This document shows, one piece after another, positions 16,667-24,831 of a DNA stretch of 43,525 nt. Both the position numbers and the translations under genes were made by a program. The stretch is from DATLHO01 sp035539855 (GTDB lineage Bacteria; Bacteroidota; Ignavibacteria; OLB7): contig DATLHO010000213.1 in the NCBI GenBank assembly GCA_035539855.1, forward strand, positions 1-43,525. Reading direction: 5' to 3'. The notes under the pieces were generated by a model that saw only the letters and a list, made by a program, of their open reading frames with translations, did not search any database and was not told where the DNA came from. Numbering within the stretch: position 1 is the first letter of the stretch; each line of letters starts with the position of its first letter.

Positions 16667-17215
16667 CTACGGTAGCGGCTGCCCCACGGGAATCGCGCAG
16701 CTATGACCGGGCTGTCCATGCGGCGGGTTCGGCTTGCCCTTCATCGCGGGATCCGACGGCGCCGCAGTCGGGGTCGACGGCGTCACCGTGACCGCCGGCG
16801 ACGACGGCGGAGGCGTTGACGGAGTCATCGAAGGTGCCGAGGCTCCCGAAGGCTCGATCGTGATCGGCGTCGCCTTGACGCTGCCTCCAGCGGCCGGCGC
16901 CGAGCTCAGCGGCGCCCCGACGGGAATCGCGCAGGTGTGACCGGGCTGTCCGTGCGGAGGATTCAGCGCGCCGGTCGCTCCGGCCGGAGATGCGGCGCCG
17001 GGCGTCGCAGCGGGAGTCGCACCGGGAGTCGTCGCCGACCCCGCGGGCGTGCTCGCCGTCGCGGCCGCGTTCGTATCGGTTGCCGGCGCCGCGGGCGCGT
17101 TGGTCGTCGTGGGTATGTAGCCGGGAGCCGGCGTGGTCTCCGGTCGCTCGGCAACGCCGCAGGCACCGATGCCGAGCGCCGCGACCATCGCGGCGCCGAG
17201 TATGCGTTTGTTCAT
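16667..17215 (-). CDS. Small lipoprotein with two NPPHGQPGH motifs
   Basis: A 182-residue protein starting MNKRILGAAMVAALGIGAC. Cys19 in the lipobox IGAC marks it as a lipoprotein. The chain is almost entirely Ala/Pro/Thr/Ser-rich, apart from two copies of NPPHGQPGHxCAIPVGxPL, one near the middle (minus-strand codons around 16912-16966) and one at the very end. I recall a similar NPPHGxPGHxC motif at the end of small Bacteroidota proteins; its function is not known to me. The His and Cys suggest metal or heme contact, which is a guess. The start at 17215 is chosen for the lipobox; an upstream in-frame start at 17281 would bury it. TATCTTTC (17255 to 17248 on the minus strand) is a likely -7 box. 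Confidence 0.75.
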   Translation of the reverse strand: MNKRILGAAMVAALGIGACGVAERPETTPAPGYIPTTTNAPAAPATDTNAAATASTPAGSATTPGATPAATPGAASPAGATGALNPPHGQPGHTCAIPVGAPLSSAPAAGGSVKATPITIEPSGASAPSMTPSTPPPSSPAVTVTPSTPTAAPSDPAMKGKPNPPHGQPGHSCAIPVGQPLP

Positions 17216-17359
17216 CGTGGAAAGAGCCCTCGTGGTATGTTCGGGGCGAAAGATAGTCCCCGGGAATAGGAGGCGCACCATGGATCTGAAGGCTTGGTCG
17301 CGTCGCGGCCGCGGCGGGCGTCGGCCGCGATCGCGCGGTCATCGAAGCGGCGTTGGCAC

Positions 17360-19525
17360 TCACTCCCCGTCGTGCGTCACCGGGGTCTCGATGACCACGT
17401 CGACGGTTCGGGTGTAGAGCCGTCCCTCCGGCAGCGAGTTATCGAAGAGCGTCGCCTGGCCGATGCCTTCGGTCCGCGCGCGCCCGACGCCGAGCGCCTT
17501 CGCGACCGCGGCGGCGCGACCCTGGGCGAGCTGCTGGTTGTACGCGGCGTTGCCGAGACGGTCGGTGTAGCCGACGACGCTGACCGTCGACGCCGGCCGC
17601 ACGTGCTCCTTCATCAGCGCGATCAGCGGCGGATGCGCGGCGGTGAGCTTCGCCGAGCGCACCTCGAAGAGAATCAGGCTAAAGCGATCGATCTCCTTGT
17701 CGTCGCGCCGCTCGACCTTCTTCTGCCGCAGCGTCACCAGCTCGATCGCAATCGTGTTCGACGCCGAAGCCGCCGCGCCGCGGACGCCGGTGACGTCGAG
17801 GCCATACTCAAGCGGCGCGGGCGCAATCGAGCGATCCTCGATCAGCTTCGCGATCTCCCAGTCGATGCTCTCCGGCAGTGAGTCGACGCCGCCGTAGCGC
17901 GCGAGCTGGGCGCCCGTCTGCGCTGCGTCGATCCGCCACGACGCGAGCGCCTCGTCGGCGCGCACCGTCGGTCGGAACCGAATCACCGGAGGATCGGTGC
18001 GTCGCAGCGTATCGCGCGTGATGACCGGCGCGAGGATCCGCGGGTCGGTGCTCGTGATCTCGACGCGGCGGTTCTCCTGCGAGCCGTCGTCGGTCAGCGT
18101 GTTCGCCGCGCTCTCCGGCAGATTGCGCGCAGCGATCCGAATTCTCTCCGGCGCCACCTTCCACCGTCCCTCCAGATACGCCCGCACCGCCTCGGCCCGC
18201 GAGCGCGAGAGCGCCGTGTTGCCCTTCTCCTCGCGGATGTCCTGGTTGCAGCCGGTGAGCGTCACGATCGCCTGCGGGTTGTCGCGAAGGCGGCGGCCGA
18301 TGATGTTCAGCAGGTGATGGTACGTCGGCAGCCGCGCCGGTGAATTGGTCGCGTCGACCGAGAAGGCGTCGATGTCCGCGTCGTCGAGTGCGATGTAGCG
18401 CGAGGGGAGGGTGGCCGAACCCTCGTCGAAGAAGACGTAGTGCAGCAGCGGCGTCATCAGGGTCGACGAGAACTCCTCGATCCGGATGCGCGCGATGGGC
18501 AGCTCGCGGCCGTCGGAGTGCACGCCGGTCGCCGTGACCGCGGCAGTCATCCGCGGCGGCGCCTGCGCGAAGAGCGTGTCGGTGCGACGCACGGTCTCGA
18601 TCGTCAGCAGTGCTCGCTCGGTGCTCTCGGTGCGCTCGCTCGTCGATTCGATGCCGCGCGCATACGGACGCGTCACGACGTCGGCCAGCACGCGAACGGT
18701 GTCGACGACCTCGTCACGACGATGCTCGCGGGGCGGCTCCGGCGGCGCCGCGAACTTCAACGCCAGGCCGAGTCGCAGGACGTTGACCTTCCACTCGACG
18801 CCGCGCACGACGTCGTTCAGACCGAGCTCGTAGGTGATCTCCGGCGCGAGCAGCATCGTCCGGCGGGCGTTCAGCGGGATGTCGTATCCCACACTCACCA
18901 GCGGAGCGATCTGTAGCTGCGGCTCGGGCAGCGGTCCCGCGTACTCGTTGCGGACGCGGCGGCGCGAATCGGTGAGGTCGGGGTTCATGAACGTGCCGCT
19001 GCCGCTCGGCTCGGTGAGAACCTCGCGCTGCTCGTAGTCGCTCGAGAGCACCATCGCCGCGCGCACTCCCACCGACGCGTGAAGCGAGCCGAAGAGGACG
19101 GCTCCAACACGCGGCTCGATTCCGAGCGTCAGCATCGATCCGTCGAGCCGGTGCTCGAACGCGCCCTCGTTTCCGACGCCCTCGGTGATCACGTACGTGC
19201 GCTCGCTCGTCGCCATGCTGAATGGCATCGTGAGCACCGTTGCGCGTGCGCCGACCTCGAAGGTCGAGCCGAGTGTCATCTCGAAGAGCGCGCCGCCGGC
19301 GATGCCCGCGGCGTCACCGCCGGTGAACCCGGCACAACAGCTCTCGGTCCCCGGCAGCCCGATGAACTCGGCGGTGTGCGAGCCGAGCGTCCACGCGCCG
19401 AAGGCGCCGAGCCGCGGACCGGTGGCGATCAGCGGCGCCGGAGTTTCCTGCGCGTGCAGTGTCGAGGTAATCGCGAGAGCGAAGAGCGATGCTGCGCGTG
19501 CGATCGATCGTAGAGAGGCGCTCAC
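17360..19525 (-). CDS. OmpA-family protein with two peptidoglycan-binding domains
   Basis: A 721-residue protein with a signal peptide (ends TLHAQ, about residue 25). Residues about 30-245 are an outer-membrane barrel-like domain with a CCAGF insert. Residues about 365-498 form a first OmpA-like domain (TGCNQDIREEKGNTALSRSRAEAVRAYL ... ENRRVEI). Residues about 608-718 form a second (VVGYTDRLGNAAYNQQLAQGRAAAVAKAL ... TRTVDVVI). The second keeps the GYTD and Arg positions that bind diaminopimelate. In the first, Asp of GHTD is replaced by Asn in GCNQ, though other positions are kept. The protein should tie the outer membrane to peptidoglycan. The start is GTG at 19525, sharing GTGA with the stop of the VWA/WD40 gene, so the two are co-translated. 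Two OmpA domains in one chain is unusual. Confidence 0.85.
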   Translation of the reverse strand: MSASLRSIARAASLFALAITSTLHAQETPAPLIATGPRLGAFGAWTLGSHTAEFIGLPGTESCCAGFTGGDAAGIAGGALFEMTLGSTFEVGARATVLTMPFSMATSERTYVITEGVGNEGAFEHRLDGSMLTLGIEPRVGAVLFGSLHASVGVRAAMVLSSDYEQREVLTEPSGSGTFMNPDLTDSRRRVRNEYAGPLPEPQLQIAPLVSVGYDIPLNARRTMLLAPEITYELGLNDVVRGVEWKVNVLRLGLALKFAAPPEPPREHRRDEVVDTVRVLADVVTRPYARGIESTSERTESTERALLTIETVRRTDTLFAQAPPRMTAAVTATGVHSDGRELPIARIRIEEFSSTLMTPLLHYVFFDEGSATLPSRYIALDDADIDAFSVDATNSPARLPTYHHLLNIIGRRLRDNPQAIVTLTGCNQDIREEKGNTALSRSRAEAVRAYLEGRWKVAPERIRIAARNLPESAANTLTDDGSQENRRVEITSTDPRILAPVITRDTLRRTDPPVIRFRPTVRADEALASWRIDAAQTGAQLARYGGVDSLPESIDWEIAKLIEDRSIAPAPLEYGLDVTGVRGAAASASNTIAIELVTLRQKKVERRDDKEIDRFSLILFEVRSAKLTAAHPPLIALMKEHVRPASTVSVVGYTDRLGNAAYNQQLAQGRAAAVAKALGVGRARTEGIGQATLFDNSLPEGRLYTRTVDVVIETPVTHDGE

Positions 19526-22500
19526 TTCGTCACCTCCATCAGGATCGTCCGCTGCTCCGTCTCGGTGCGAAGCTGCAGCAGGTACATCCCCGAGCCCACG
19601 TCGCGCAGGTCGAGCGGAATGACGTGCTCGCCCGGTTGCATCTCGCCATCGACGAACGTGCGGATCGAGCGGCCCGTGACGTCGGTCAGCGTCAACGTCG
19701 TGCGGCCGAGCTCGACGGTGGCGACGGTCGCCTCGGCCCGCGCGCGCGCCGGGTTCGAGCTGAGCTTCAGCGCGATCGTTCCCATGGGATTGATCAGGCG
19801 CGGTCCGCCGTCGAGACAGATGCCCGTCAGCGTGAACCGTCCCACCTCGACGCTCATCGTCACCGGTCCGTCGAGCGCCTGCGTGCCTTCGAGCAGCAGC
19901 GCGGTGACGGTGTCGTTGCCGAGACCGACGCGGAAGCGCAGCGTCGCCAGGACGCCGTCGGCGCCGGCCGGAAGCGTGAGCGTCAGCGGGATGATCCGAT
20001 CGAAGCCCGCCATCGCGCCGCGCGGCGTGTCGTCGATCGGCTCCAGCAGCGTTCCATTGAAGCGCAGCGTCGTCGCGAAGCCCGTGGCGCCGGAGGCGGC
20101 GAGGTTCGTGGCCGCGTCGAGCACGATCGGGATCTCGACCGTGTCGCCGGCGCGGGCGGCGGCATCGCCTGGGCGCAGTGTTGCCAGCGACGGCTCGATC
20201 ACCTCGACGCCGACACCGCGCAACAGCACTTTCGCCGGCTCGCTCACGCCGTAGTCGACGAGCAGCTCGCCGCTGCGGGGTCCGATGGCGCCCGGAACGA
20301 AGCGCAGGTCGATGCGCGCGGTGTCGCCCGGCGCGATCGTCGTCGTCGCGTTGCCGACGACGATGAAGTCGCCGGCGTCGGCGCCGCCCGCCTGGTTCGA
20401 GAGGATCGTGATCGGTATCGTGCCGACGTTGCGGATCGTCGCCGCCTGCAGCGAGTCGCGCGCGTCGCCGAGATCCACCGTTCCGAAGTCGATCTCCGTC
20501 GAGACGACCTCGGCCTCGGCGACCGGAGCCACGCCTTCGCCGAACAGCATCACGGTCGCCGGCGATCCCGGTCCGTCGAAGTCGAAGAGCAGACGTCCGG
20601 ACGTGCGGCCCTCGATGCTCGGCGTGAACCGCAGGTCGACGAGCGCACTCTCGCCCGGCTGCAGCGGTCCGGTCGCCGACGCGATCGTCACGAAGTCGAC
20701 GTCGTTCGGTCCGGCGTGACGGACGCCGGTGATCTGAACCGGTGCGCCGCCGGCGTTGCGCACGGTGACCGCGCGCAATGTGTCGCGCGAGTCCCCGAGC
20801 GACACGCTCCCGAAGTCGATGACGCCTCCGTCGACCGCGATCGACGGCTCGACGCCGATGCCACGAATCGTCCTTGTCCGACGTCCGCTCGACGTGTAGA
20901 AGTTGATCTGCGCCGTGAAGCTGCCGACCGCGGCGGGCCGGAAGCGAAGCTCCACCGCGCGCGATCCGTTGCCGGGCACCACGAACGGCGGCAGGCCCGA
21001 GACGAGCGAGAACTGCGCGGCGTCGGCGCCGACGATCGTGATCGAATCGACCGTGAACGGCGCGGCGGTCGTGCCGGAGATGATCGACGTGATCGTCGAG
21101 TCCCTGCCGTCACCGACGACGACCGTTCCCATGTCGACGTCGAGCGTGACGATGGCCGGCGCGAGGATCGTGAAGACCGCGTCGGAACGATCGATCATCG
21201 TCGGCTGCTGCGGCAGCTCCCAGATGCGAGTGTCGGTGTCGAAGCTGCCGGTGGCCAGTCGCGAGCCGTCCGGACTGAAGCGCATCGCCGTCAGGCCGTC
21301 GGAGTGTCCCATGAACGTGAAGATCTCCGCGCCCGTCGTCGCGTCCCAGAGGATCGCCGTGCCGTCGATCGAGAACGTCGCGATCGTCGTTCCGTCGGGA
21401 CTGTACATGCCGTCGCCGACTTCGCCGCCGTGACCGGAGAGCGTGAGCAGGCGCTGGCCGTTCGAGGCGTTCCAGACGCGTGCGGTGCCGTCGGCGCTCG
21501 CGGTGACGACGCGCGTGCCGTCGGGACTCCAGTTCGCGCCGTAGATGACGTCGGTGTGTCCGCTCATCGTCGTCATCAGCGCGCCGTTGGTGGCGTTCCA
21601 GACGCGCGCGGTCAGGTCGAACGCGCAGGTCAGCAGCCGCGTGCCGGAGGGATTCCACTGGATGTCGAACATCCCCGGCCCGTTGTGGCCGACCAACTGG
21701 TACAGCAGCGCGCCGGTCGACGCGTTGTAGACGTAGCCGATGCCCTCGTCGCTGGCGCAGGCGATCTTCGTTCCGTCCGGACTCCATTCCACGACCCGCA
21801 GGTACGCCGCGGCGCCAGGGGTCCCGGTCGCGATCAGCGCGCCGGTCGCTGCGTTCCAGATCTTCGCCTCGCCGTCGTATGAAGCGGTCGCCACGCGCGT
21901 GCCGGCGGGATTGAACCGTGCGCCAACGACATACAGGCCATGCCCGGTCATTGTGGCAATGGCGGCGCCGTTGTTCGCATCCCATACCCTCGCGGTCATA
22001 TCGGTCGAGCCGGTGACGATGCGTTGTCCGTCGCGGCTCCAGTCGACCGTCACGATCTGCCCGATGTTGCTGGAGACCTCGAAGAGCTTGCGCCCGGTGA
22101 TCGCGCTCCAGACGATCGCGCGCAGGTCGCCGACGGTGACGACGCGCGTGCCGTCGGGACTCCACGCGAGCTCGTAGATCGCGTCGGTCTGTCCGCGCAG
22201 TCGATGCACCAGTCCTGTCGGATCGACCGACGACTCCAGGGCGCGGGTAACGCGGCCGAGGCAGCGCGTGCTCGGCGTGTTCGGAACCTTCCAGTCGTAT
22301 CGCCCGCCGACCGCGCGATCGCTGATCGATCGCCACGTCGCGCCGTCATCGGTCGAGTATTCGAGCAGGACGGTGTCGCTCGGCGCGATGCCGCTCCAGG
22401 TGATCGTCGTGTCACTGCCGACGAAGAAGGTCTCGCCGCCGTTCGGGTGGTCCAGATGAATCGTCGGCGTGGCTGCGCGCCGCGCCGGGTACGACGCGCT

Positions 22501-23694
22501 CGCGAAGAACGTCTGCGGACACAGGTCCGACTCGATCGTCAGCTCCGACCACGCATAGTTGCTGTCGACCGGCGTGTACGACACCGTGAGTGTCCGGCTC
22601 TCGCCGATCGCGAGCGTGAACGACGTCGGCGCGACGGTGAACGCGGGGTTCGTGCTCGTGACGGACGACACGACGAACGGACTGCCGACCGCCGTGACGG
22701 TCAGCGTCGTGTCGAAGCGCACGCCGACCGGCTTTGCGCGCATGTAGAACGAGCCGGGCGTTAGCGACAGCGACGCGACCTTGCCGGCGGGTACGACGTA
22801 GCTCGAGCGCCCGCGCGCGGCGTTCCATGCCAGCTCGACGTTGCGGATGCCGTCGGGACACGGAACGGTTTCCCACGTGATGCGGCACGGCTCGCTGCTG
22901 CGCGCCTGAAACAGGATCTCCCGATAGATCTGCTCGGCCTGTTCGACCGACGTCACGTTCTCGTACCAGCTCGCATCGGTGGCGCCGGCGATGTCGCGGA
23001 GCTCCTGCGGACACGGCATGCCGAGCGTCACGACGTAGATGGCGCAGTCCTGCCGGTCCGCCTCTGCAATGATCGCCGCGACATCGGTCGGCGACTGCGG
23101 CATGCCGTCGGTGAGGAAGACGATGACGCGCTTGTGCACGCCGCGGCGGGAGATCTGCAGTCCACCGGCGACCGGGTTGAGCAGCGCCATGTTGTAGTCG
23201 GTGCCGCCCTCGGGCTCGAGTCCGGCAATGGCGGTCAACAGTCGCGTGCGGTCGACGGTGAAATCCTGATGCAGTGCGTTGCCATGATCGAACGACGTGA
23301 GCGCGCACTCGCTGGCGCCGAGCGGAAGGGCGTTGACCCACGCGCGCGCGGCCGCCCTGGCCAGGTCGATGTTCGGCTGCAGTCCCGGTCCGTACGCCAT
23401 CGAGCCGGATGCGTCGACGACGAGCACGGAGGAAAGATCGCGCGGAGGATTCTGCGGCGGGCACGTCACCGAGAGAACCCGGCGCGCGACGCCGTTCTCG
23501 GTCAGCGCGAGATCGGCGGGCGTGAGGTTCTGCTGGACGCCGGCCGCGTCGAACGCGTAAACCGATGCCGAGAGGGTGGGGAACGTCGTCGGATCGATGG
23601 AGGCGATCGACACGGTCTGTGCGCGCAGCACACCGGAGCCGAGAACGAGCAGGAGGAATGCCCCGAGCGTCCAGCGGCGGGCTGATTGGATCAT
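19522..23694 (-). CDS. Exported VWA / WD40 / anchor-D / T9SS multidomain protein
   Basis: A 1,390-residue protein. The start at 23694 (MIQSARRWTLGAFLLLVLGSG) gives a signal peptide ending VLRAQT; upstream in-frame codons would mask it. Domains in order: a von Willebrand A domain (about 88-265) with the MIDAS motif DASGS; beta domains including NGGETFFVGSDTTITW (about 420-490); about eight WD40 repeats (about 496-835), with blades ending in VW or IW (ARVWDA, AKIWNA, ARVWNA); three or four choice-of-anchor D/ASH-like repeats (about 845-1155), each with a VDFG- or IDFGTV-like strand and PGESA or PGDTA turns; a cohesin-like domain (about 1160-1290); and a T9SS type A tail (about 1300-1390, LTDVTGRSIRTFVDGEM ... 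GMYLLQL). It is secreted to the surface by the type IX system, most likely for metal-dependent adhesion. It is co-transcribed with the double OmpA gene. Confidence 0.88.
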   Translation of the reverse strand: MIQSARRWTLGAFLLLVLGSGVLRAQTVSIASIDPTTFPTLSASVYAFDAAGVQQNLTPADLALTENGVARRVLSVTCPPQNPPRDLSSVLVVDASGSMAYGPGLQPNIDLARAAARAWVNALPLGASECALTSFDHGNALHQDFTVDRTRLLTAIAGLEPEGGTDYNMALLNPVAGGLQISRRGVHKRVIVFLTDGMPQSPTDVAAIIAEADRQDCAIYVVTLGMPCPQELRDIAGATDASWYENVTSVEQAEQIYREILFQARSSEPCRITWETVPCPDGIRNVELAWNAARGRSSYVVPAGKVASLSLTPGSFYMRAKPVGVRFDTTLTVTAVGSPFVVSSVTSTNPAFTVAPTSFTLAIGESRTLTVSYTPVDSNYAWSELTIESDLCPQTFFASASYPARRAATPTIHLDHPNGGETFFVGSDTTITWSGIAPSDTVLLEYSTDDGATWRSISDRAVGGRYDWKVPNTPSTRCLGRVTRALESSVDPTGLVHRLRGQTDAIYELAWSPDGTRVVTVGDLRAIVWSAITGRKLFEVSSNIGQIVTVDWSRDGQRIVTGSTDMTARVWDANNGAAIATMTGHGLYVVGARFNPAGTRVATASYDGEAKIWNAATGALIATGTPGAAAYLRVVEWSPDGTKIACASDEGIGYVYNASTGALLYQLVGHNGPGMFDIQWNPSGTRLLTCAFDLTARVWNATNGALMTTMSGHTDVIYGANWSPDGTRVVTASADGTARVWNASNGQRLLTLSGHGGEVGDGMYSPDGTTIATFSIDGTAILWDATTGAEIFTFMGHSDGLTAMRFSPDGSRLATGSFDTDTRIWELPQQPTMIDRSDAVFTILAPAIVTLDVDMGTVVVGDGRDSTITSIISGTTAAPFTVDSITIVGADAAQFSLVSGLPPFVVPGNGSRAVELRFRPAAVGSFTAQINFYTSSGRRTRTIRGIGVEPSIAVDGGVIDFGSVSLGDSRDTLRAVTVRNAGGAPVQITGVRHAGPNDVDFVTIASATGPLQPGESALVDLRFTPSIEGRTSGRLLFDFDGPGSPATVMLFGEGVAPVAEAEVVSTEIDFGTVDLGDARDSLQAATIRNVGTIPITILSNQAGGADAGDFIVVGNATTTIAPGDTARIDLRFVPGAIGPRSGELLVDYGVSEPAKVLLRGVGVEVIEPSLATLRPGDAAARAGDTVEIPIVLDAATNLAASGATGFATTLRFNGTLLEPIDDTPRGAMAGFDRIIPLTLTLPAGADGVLATLRFRVGLGNDTVTALLLEGTQALDGPVTMSVEVGRFTLTGICLDGGPRLINPMGTIALKLSSNPARARAEATVATVELGRTTLTLTDVTGRSIRTFVDGEMQPGEHVIPLDLRDVGSGMYLLQLRTETEQRTILMEVTK

Positions 23695-23791
23695 GGTACG
23701 TGAGGGATCGGGATGAGCGAGGCAGCGACGGCCGGCGGGCGAAACGGGGCGTAATGGGATGAGAGCCACCGGCGGTCGAAGGAGAAGCGCG

Positions 23792-23822
23792 GAAAGCTAC
23801 GCGGCCGGGCTCGTACGGACAA
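23792..23822 (-). promoter_or_regulatory. Promoter of the VWA/WD40-OmpA operon
   Basis: Read on the minus strand, TTG (23822-23820) is followed after 20 bp by TAGCTTTC (23799-23792), an almost ideal Bacteroidetes-type -33/-7 pair. The predicted transcript begins about 90-100 nt before the ATG at 23694. Confidence 0.6.
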
Positions 23823-23870
23823 GGCGGGAACGCGTGCGGGCTGGTCGAGGCTCCAGAGCAAACATTTCCG

Positions 23871-23899
23871 GCGGTTTCCTGACGTATGTCATAAACCGC
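23871..23899. promoter_or_regulatory. Long palindromic operator upstream of the chlorite dismutase operon
   Basis: Outer arms GCGGTTT (23871-23877) and AAACCGC (23893-23899) are perfect inverted repeats. They enclose inner arms TGAC (23880-23883) and GTCA (23888-23891) separated by GTAT. The inner TGAC-N4-GTCA has the geometry of a Crp/Fnr-family site. Its centre (23885.5) lies about 40-42 bp upstream of the start predicted from the -7 box at 23915-23922, the usual class II activator position. No -33 TTG is present, which fits activator dependence. The regulator itself is not in this window. Confidence 0.5.
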
Positions 23900-23914
23900 A
23901 CGACGCCCGACCGC

Positions 23915-23922
23915 TAGGTTTC
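23915..23922 (+). promoter_or_regulatory. -7 promoter element of the cld operon
   Basis: TAGGTTTC matches TAnnTTTG in 7 of 8 positions. Transcription from here would give a leader of about 110 nt before the ATG at 24036. The usual TTG about 20 bp upstream is missing and is replaced by the palindrome at 23871-23899. Confidence 0.45.
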
Positions 23923-24035
23923 CCGACGTTGGGAGGAATCCCGACATCGACGTCCGCTGGTCCTCCGGTCCCCCACACCGCGACGAGCTCGACACCGAGC
24001 CTTCATCCCTCATCGTACCAAGCGCGGTGGAACTC

Positions 24036-24830
24036 ATGGTGCACCGAATCCTCGCGGCCGTTGCCGCCTCATGCCTTCTTGCCTCGACACCACTTGCCGC
24101 CCAGGGGATCGACCGGGCGACGATCATGAAGGACCCGAAGGTCTTCGGGCTCTTCGTCACCCTGAAGATGCGTCCGGACTACGCGACGCTGCCGGCGGCG
24201 AAGCGCCGCGCCGGCGCCGTCAGCGAGATCCAGGCTGTCATCGCGAAGCACCGCGACAACGTGCTCGCCGATTTCTTCCTGACGCGCGGACTCGACACGG
24301 AGTCCGACATCCTCGTGCGCGTCCATGCCTACGATCTGGTCAAGGCGCAGAACTTCGTCATCGACCTGCGCGCGACGACGCTCGGCATGCACGCCGACGT
24401 CGAGCAGAAGTTCGTCGGCATGACCAACGCACTGATCTATGCCCACAAGAGTCCCGGGCTTACCGATTCGCTCAAGGCCACGACCTACAGCGACCCGGCG
24501 CCGCGCTTCGTCGTGATGATCCCGATCAAGAAGAGCGCGGAGTGGTGGACGCTGCCGCACGATCAGCGGCTGAAGCTCATCGAGGAGCACACGATCCTTA
24601 CGCTCGGGTTCCTTGCCACCATCAAGCGCAAGCTCTATCATTCGACCGGGCTCGACGACGTCGACTTCATGACGTGCTTCGAGTTCGCCGATGTCTCGGC
24701 CTTCCACGAGCTCTCGAAGGTCCTCATGGCCGTCGGTGAAAACCGCTACCACGTCCAGTGGGGCAATCCCACGCTCATCGGTCGCATCGACTCGCTCGAG
24801 AACGTGCTCACCGCCGTGGCGGGCGGGTGA
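24036..24830 (+). CDS. cld: Chlorite dismutase, exported
   Basis: A 264-residue heme enzyme that converts chlorite to chloride and O2. A signal peptide (about residues 1-23, ending PLAAQ) places it in the periplasm. The sequence carries the blocks of the long-chain (lineage I) enzymes of (per)chlorate reducers and Nitrospira: NVLADFFLTRGLDTESD, VHAYDLVKAQNF, YSDPAPRFVVMIPIKKSAEWW and TIKRKLYHSTGLDDVDF. The proximal heme ligand is His185 (in EEHT). The distal catalytic Arg198 (in IKRKLYH) lies 13 residues later, the spacing I recall for characterised enzymes (His170/Arg183 and His160/Arg173), which supports real chlorite dismutase activity. The start at 24036 has GGTGGA upstream; a GTG at 24027 is an alternative. 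The stop is 1 nt before the start of the reductase gene, making it the first gene of the operon. Confidence 0.95.
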   Translation: MVHRILAAVAASCLLASTPLAAQGIDRATIMKDPKVFGLFVTLKMRPDYATLPAAKRRAGAVSEIQAVIAKHRDNVLADFFLTRGLDTESDILVRVHAYDLVKAQNFVIDLRATTLGMHADVEQKFVGMTNALIYAHKSPGLTDSLKATTYSDPAPRFVVMIPIKKSAEWWTLPHDQRLKLIEEHTILTLGFLATIKRKLYHSTGLDDVDFMTCFEFADVSAFHELSKVLMAVGENRYHVQWGNPTLIGRIDSLENVLTAVAGG

Positions 24831-24831
24831 G

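Noticed and set aside
16492..16791. Short protein with GDLSSAVAVP and RSFKDDVV words, also seen near 31050
   Set aside because: It is translation of the palindromic repeat itself and recurs only because the repeat recurs.
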